From: Varroa destructor
Taxonomy: Eukaryota; Arthropoda; Arachnida; Mesostigmata; Varroidae
NCBI RefSeq assembly: GCF_002443255.2
Contig: NW_019211456.1
Span: 13,290,229-13,354,228 of the forward strand
DNA: 64,000 nt
Direction of reading: 5' to 3'
This document shows positions 59,064 to 64,000 of the stretch, piece by piece. How positions within the stretch are numbered: position 1 is the first letter of the stretch; every line of letters begins with the position of its first letter. The notes below the pieces were generated by a model that saw nothing but the letters and a program-made list of their open reading frames with translations, was not told where the DNA came from and did no database searches. The position numbers were made by a program, and so were the translations under genes.

Positions 59064-62000
59064 CTACAGGAAATCCAAATCTTTGATAAGATTCAAGCGC
59101 ACTTCGATAGAGAATATGGGAGAACTCACTTCAAATCCTAACACAAGTTAAACCGTCCGGGACTTTGCACTGGAACGGCACATCAACAAAATACAGCAAT
59201 TAATACAAGGGGACGTTTGGTATTTTTCAGCACGGTTTTCGTGACGTCTCTTTCTATCGTTATGATCATTAATGCTAACGGACCTTTTAGCACTAGTACT
59301 GTTGCACAGGATCAACTAACTAAATTTCCTTCAATATTCAGCTTCTGCCTGACTGCCTGCCTGTGTTGTTCAGGATGCTTACTGATCAGAGTACCTGTTG
59401 TCTTGGCGCGGGAGTAAGTGTGAGCGGACGGATAGATAGATATATGTAGGGATGGACGACAGCCACGACCCCTGTTGCCGCCGATGTGCGCAGGAAAGCG
59501 AAGGCGACCGGCGAAGTCCGGTGGGGTCCCTTCCCGTTGGATGCTGTCCGTTGTCACTGTCCCTTCAAGCGCGGGGCCAGTTCACTGTAGTGGCTCGTTT
59601 CGCCTTCTCTCTCGACGTGTGTCTTCCCTCAACTATTGCTGCCGGTACTATGGTTGGCGTTGCCGTTACGACCGCTATCGGGACGGGACGGCTACACCTC
59701 CGACTCCCGAGGCTTCTGCGCACCGCGCAGTGTGGTCCATCACCACTCCGTTGTCATTCACTTCAGTGCGGCTGTTCCATCCGTCTGCTACGTTATAGAC
59801 TCTGCTGCTGTTGCGTCCATTACTGTTGATCTTCCGCTAGTGAGCGAAACTGCCCTGTTAAGTTTCCTGTCGATGTGCTCTGTTTTCGATCGTTGTCTCT
59901 GCTACATAGTTTATAGTCAGCTACTTGACTGTTCACTCTTCCTTTCCACGATGACAAAGACGATACGTGAAAGGCGTACCGATGAGAGCTCAAAATATGG
60001 CTACGGCATAAGGCGTAGCACGGTAGCTGCGGAGAATGGTGTGGCAGGACAGCTCGTTTCAGTGCTCTGCTATGAGTCTACGGTGCTGATTGTCTTAAGG
60101 ATGGCTTCTGCTTTTTTCCTCGATTAACCTCCAGAACTGTTCACTAATGTGGTCCGATATACTGGTCCGGTGAAATCGCGATGAAGTTGCGGTGTGTTGT
60201 CTTGCTCACCCCTTATTGTTGGTGCCATTACGATTTATTCAGCGGTCGTCACAATGGAGTATACGGCCAAAGCTCTGGGCAAACAGGTAAGCGGCTTCTG
60301 TAGGCTAGCAGCAACTACAATGCTAGCAAATGCTGCAAGAAAGCAACAACAGGCGGCGCTAGCAGTTCCGCAACATCAGTGTCAACAGCCGACGTACGAC
60401 AACAAGCCGAAGACGTCTGCAAAAAATAGCGAACGACCATGAGTAAAAACGAAGAGGAGACGATTGAAGGGGAAAACGAGGCAACGAAAACGAAAATATC
60501 ACCGAAGAAGTGTCACAGCCAGCAAATGGGTGAAGAGACAGCGCCAACGAAAGAAACTATAGCGACCAAAGCTCACTGAATCAGCAACAGTGACGATTCC
60601 GACGGTAACAATGACAATCTACCGTCAACAGTGAGCACGACAGGGACATAAAAAGAAAGAGCATAACGATAGGCTGTGGGGGAGCGGGGGGTAGAACTGG
60701 ACAGCAGTTTTCCGCGTGCGGAGAACAGGGAAGGGGTACGGCAACAAGTTGAACAGGCCGATTGAGCTAAGAATGGACAAAGACGAAGATCGCGACTGAA
60801 AAAATATTAGCCACCTAATGAATCCGGCTGCCAGACAGGAGATGCGACGGCCTAGAGGGTGAGACAGACGCGCATACAAATAGTGGTATAACCACCAGTA
60901 AATGGTACGGGGATACTATCTAAGTTGCAAAATCCTCAAAGTAACTGACCAAATAGGGTCTAGACACTTCGTCACTCTATTGTCTACGGACCTGGGAGAG
61001 CCTAGGTGCCTAGACTAATACAGCTTTGACCCATACGTCAAACAAAATCACATAGAAACAAACGAAAATGTTCAATACAGATTTTTGAAATGGCCTAGAC
61101 GCGTCAAATTGTTTTGGCGTTATACAGTTTAGTATCCAGATGGTTAGCTAAGCTAAATCTCACACACTAAATAGAATGCGAAAGCGTTTCATTATAGAAT
61201 AAAAACAGTCAAGGCAATCTTTGGATGTGTTTTCTTGTCAGAAGCTTATGACAGATCAAGATGCAGTCTTATGTAGTTGAGCATTCATTTCAGTTGAGAC
61301 ATACTGAAATCTATCAGAAGAAAAACACGAGTATACGATATTTTGAACTCCTAAAAAATCGTAGACTCTAAATTTTGAATACGGTGTCACGCAGTACTTT
61401 GTTCGCTTACTACGCCGCTTCTAGATAAAGCAAATCGTTCTTACTGTATTTAGCTCTGTCACGCAGAGTCAACAGGGCTTAAAAAGCAAGCTTAAAAAAC
61501 GCAATGAAAAAAGTGCCGTTTTTTTTTTACAAAACAGCTCTAAAAATAGCTGTTAGTAAACGTCTTGTAGGTCTTATACGAGAAAAAAATACGCTATACA
61601 AAATTAACCATAGGCGAATACACTTCGCTGTGAAGATTGTGCTATCTGAGAGGAAGGCGACATGGATTTTCTGCGTATTGAATAAATATATAAACCTGCG
61701 AGGGGTGCTTGCAAAATCTGAACACAAGACGAACGTAAATCGTATGGGCCAATCTCATGTATACTACTGAAACAGATCCTGGCAAATCGCTGGTTCTGCC
61801 GGAACATTCATTTCCCAAATGTATTAGTGTGCCATCTTCTCCCAAAGAGTGTCTAGTCAAAAAAAGCGCACATTTCAGGAACGAAAAAAAATCTAGACAT
61901 TTTGGGGGTCATTTCATTGGGGGATTTAATAAAGGGGCATGTTATACCTAGTAATCAATACGAGCATAAGACATTACGATGCAGATGCTACCCCAGTTCA

Positions 62001-64000
62001 GTAAATACAAGTATTATTTTCAGTTGTAAATAAATAGCATGTACGGTGCCAGGATAAACCTTAGATGGCCAACACTCCCACAGCCAGAGGCAATAGGTTT
62101 AAGAACACCTTAACAAGAATGTTCATGTAATTCATTCAAATGTAATTGTACGGTAGCCTTTGAACGATGCACATATTCAAGACAGTATTCAAAGCTTTGT
62201 ATTTATGCTGCGCTAGTTAGTACTACCTAATCAGTAAAACAGAAAACAAATTACGTTTTAACACGTATACGTACGCGTTTAAGACAAATAGGGTTGGCTG
62301 AGTAGGCCCACAGTGGGTAGATTAAAAAAACTGTTAAATATAATAGACTTGCATTTTTTACTGCTAAAACAGATGCTGATTACACTCTAACTTCACTGTT
62401 TTTTTTTTTTTTTTGTTTTTTTTTTTTACAGAAATCTAAAATAGTATGTTTTCATTAACTTCTGTTTTCTACAGTTGAAAGCTTCTTTTCGACCTGACCT
62501 TTCGAGAGTGCAGTTATGGCCCTCTTAGCTTCGAGTCACTCACGATCTACCCAGAAGAATAGTTAATCGATATGTTTAATAGCATCCTGCTGCCGATAAT
62601 TTTGAGGCATAGTTTTTTAGGAAACGAAGTAACACAGTAAATAATACCTGGATCATGTCTGCCTTTCAGACTTAACATCTTCACCCGTCCTAGAAATGTT
62701 GTTTTTGGCGACTCCTTCGGAACAGCAAAGTACTTAAGCTATTTCCGCTAACTTCTCAAAAACCAGCTACGTGCAAACTTGGTAATTATCCCCGTTCGTG
62801 AACACCTGCAAATATCGAGAAGTATCCTTTAACAGTCAACCATATATATTTATATATATGTAAACTTAATAGGCAAACTTAGATACCTTAATGTTTAACT
62901 TATTTCGTTGAGAAAACAACCTTTTTTTCGAAAATATTTGTCTTCGCTGTTACCTTAAATCAGCTACGGCTGCTGTTTACAAGCACTGCTATTAAATCCG
63001 CACCCGCCAATAAGTCGCAAAGGGTTCGTCGACCTTGCTGATTATGAAAAGCGGCTGTAAGTGGCGACAAAACAGCCTAGATATCAATAATACACGGAGA
63101 AGATGATCGTAGTTTATGGCTACTTGCTACGTATACAGTCGTCCCCCTATGCGACGTGCTTAAGCAATCAATCCAGGTATTTGTTGGTTAGGGAGTGAGC
63201 TAATTCAATGGCCAAACTTAAGCTATGGAGCGACAGACATCGATGCAGACAGCGGTAATTCGAACGTTCCTAATCAAGTATAGCGGCAGAAGCGAAAGCG
63301 TACGTTTGTTGGGCTGACGGCGCCGACGGAAGCAGCAGCAATGACTACCGAAGTAGGAGGCTCTAATCAACGATAACCAGATACGTTTTATGCTGCTGCC
63401 ATTTTTTTTCCATTCATTTGATCAGCATGGAGATGAATGGAAACAAAAAATACAACAACAACAACACGGGCCGAAATAATAAGAGGACAGAAACAAGATA
63501 AGGACAAACAATATATCTCAGCAACATCGTATAGATGCTATTGTGGATCCTCTTCTTGTTTCTCATTTAGGTCGTCTTCTCATTATCGTTATCCGTAAAC
63601 GGCCATTCCTTCCCAGTGGGTTCTCAGTCGCGGTCTACTAGCATGACTTCACCAGACAAACGCGACACGTAGGTCGCTCGAAGGATCTGAACGAAAAAGG
63701 AGACGGGAACGGGATCAGGAAACTGGACTAGGCTTATTGCGGCAATGTATTCTACATTATATAGCGCTGCAAGCTCTATGCAGTTGTTTCAGTGCGTTAT
63801 CGTCATCTTCTTTTATGAGGCGCCGGCTAACTGTGACCCGCTGGGCCCCCGGCTACCCGCCTGCCTGTTGCCGGGTTTTTCGGGGTGTGCTCAGGTCATC
63901 CGGTGGCGACGTCGGTGCGTCCAGCCTGCAACCACTGCGTTTTCGCTGTACTGTTGTTGCTGCCGCTGCTGCTGTTCCCGTTACCGGATTGCGTCGTCTC
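59064..64000. other. Region upstream of gene 2, no recognised gene
   Basis: Two GC-richer blocks (59.4-60.6 kb and 63.2-64.0 kb) with CAG/CAA-type triplet bias have several overlapping open frames on both strands and no domain. The missing 5' exon and promoter of gene 2 should lie here or beyond the window. The intervening 61-63 kb is AT-rich without a clear feature. Confidence 0.55.
62398..62431 (+). repeat. Poly(T) tract ending in ACAG
   Basis: About 30 T residues with one G, then ACAG. It looks like an extreme plus-strand splice acceptor, but the sequence after it has stops in all frames. Confidence 0.7.

Noticed and set aside
59452..60127. Several overlapping plus-strand frames of 107-163 codons
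   Set aside because: They sit in a GC-rich block where stops are rare; frames overlap each other, show no domain and have Cys/Arg-rich low-complexity content.
62398..62440. Strong plus-strand splice acceptor after poly(T)
   Set aside because: Downstream sequence is closed in all frames and there is no partner exon; a poly(T) tract ending in ACAG by chance or from a retroposon tail.
1..64000. CRISPR arrays, bacterial operons, complete tRNA or rRNA genes
   Set aside because: None seen. Intron-rich genes and AT microsatellites point to an animal nuclear genome.

Overview
The window is nuclear DNA from an animal, most likely an arthropod: many small exons with GT-AG introns, one six-cysteine chitin-binding (peritrophin-A/CBM14) domain, (TA)n microsatellites and AT-rich spacers. 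A parasitiform mite or tick is my guess from gene style only. No bacterial operon features and no complete transposon were seen. Both well-supported genes lie on the minus strand. Exon models come from splice signals, reading phase and repeat alignment, not from transcripts.

Gene 1 (41403 down to 12951) has 30 coding exons, and all 30 join in frame to a 1803-residue protein. It has a signal peptide, 16 tandem thioredoxin-fold (PDI-like) domains, one transmembrane helix and a short lysine-rich tail ending in a KxKxx pattern. It reads as a very large type I ER-membrane protein. Eight domains keep a CxxC pair and eight do not, but all 16 keep an acidic LE-x-I-(D/N)-D-(D/E) signature. Every module is bounded by phase-1 introns at the same point, while the intron inside the module moves or is missing. 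One intron has a GC donor. Two further exons (about 32.1-31.9 kb and 26.7-26.1 kb) sit inside intra-module introns, start in the right phase and end in stop codons. They look like alternative last exons that would give truncated proteins without the membrane anchor; the second has an AATAAA 33 bases after its stop.

Gene 2 (about 58.7 or 59.1 kb down to 52415) encodes a secreted or extracellular-matrix protein with the order sushi, Ig-like, sushi, sushi, Ig-like, sushi, acidic linker, CBM14. Ten exons join in frame for 700 residues. The start codon and signal peptide were not found.

The rest is mostly without recognisable genes: 1-12.9 kb, the 6.2 kb first intron of gene 1, 41.4-52.4 kb and 59.1-64 kb. 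These hold three striking hairpins (11.0, 19.9 and 37.0 kb), a tRNA-like remnant at 7.8 kb, a decayed non-LTR retrotransposon at about 30 kb, microsatellites and a few low-confidence small exons.

I see no functional link between the two genes beyond both using the secretory pathway.
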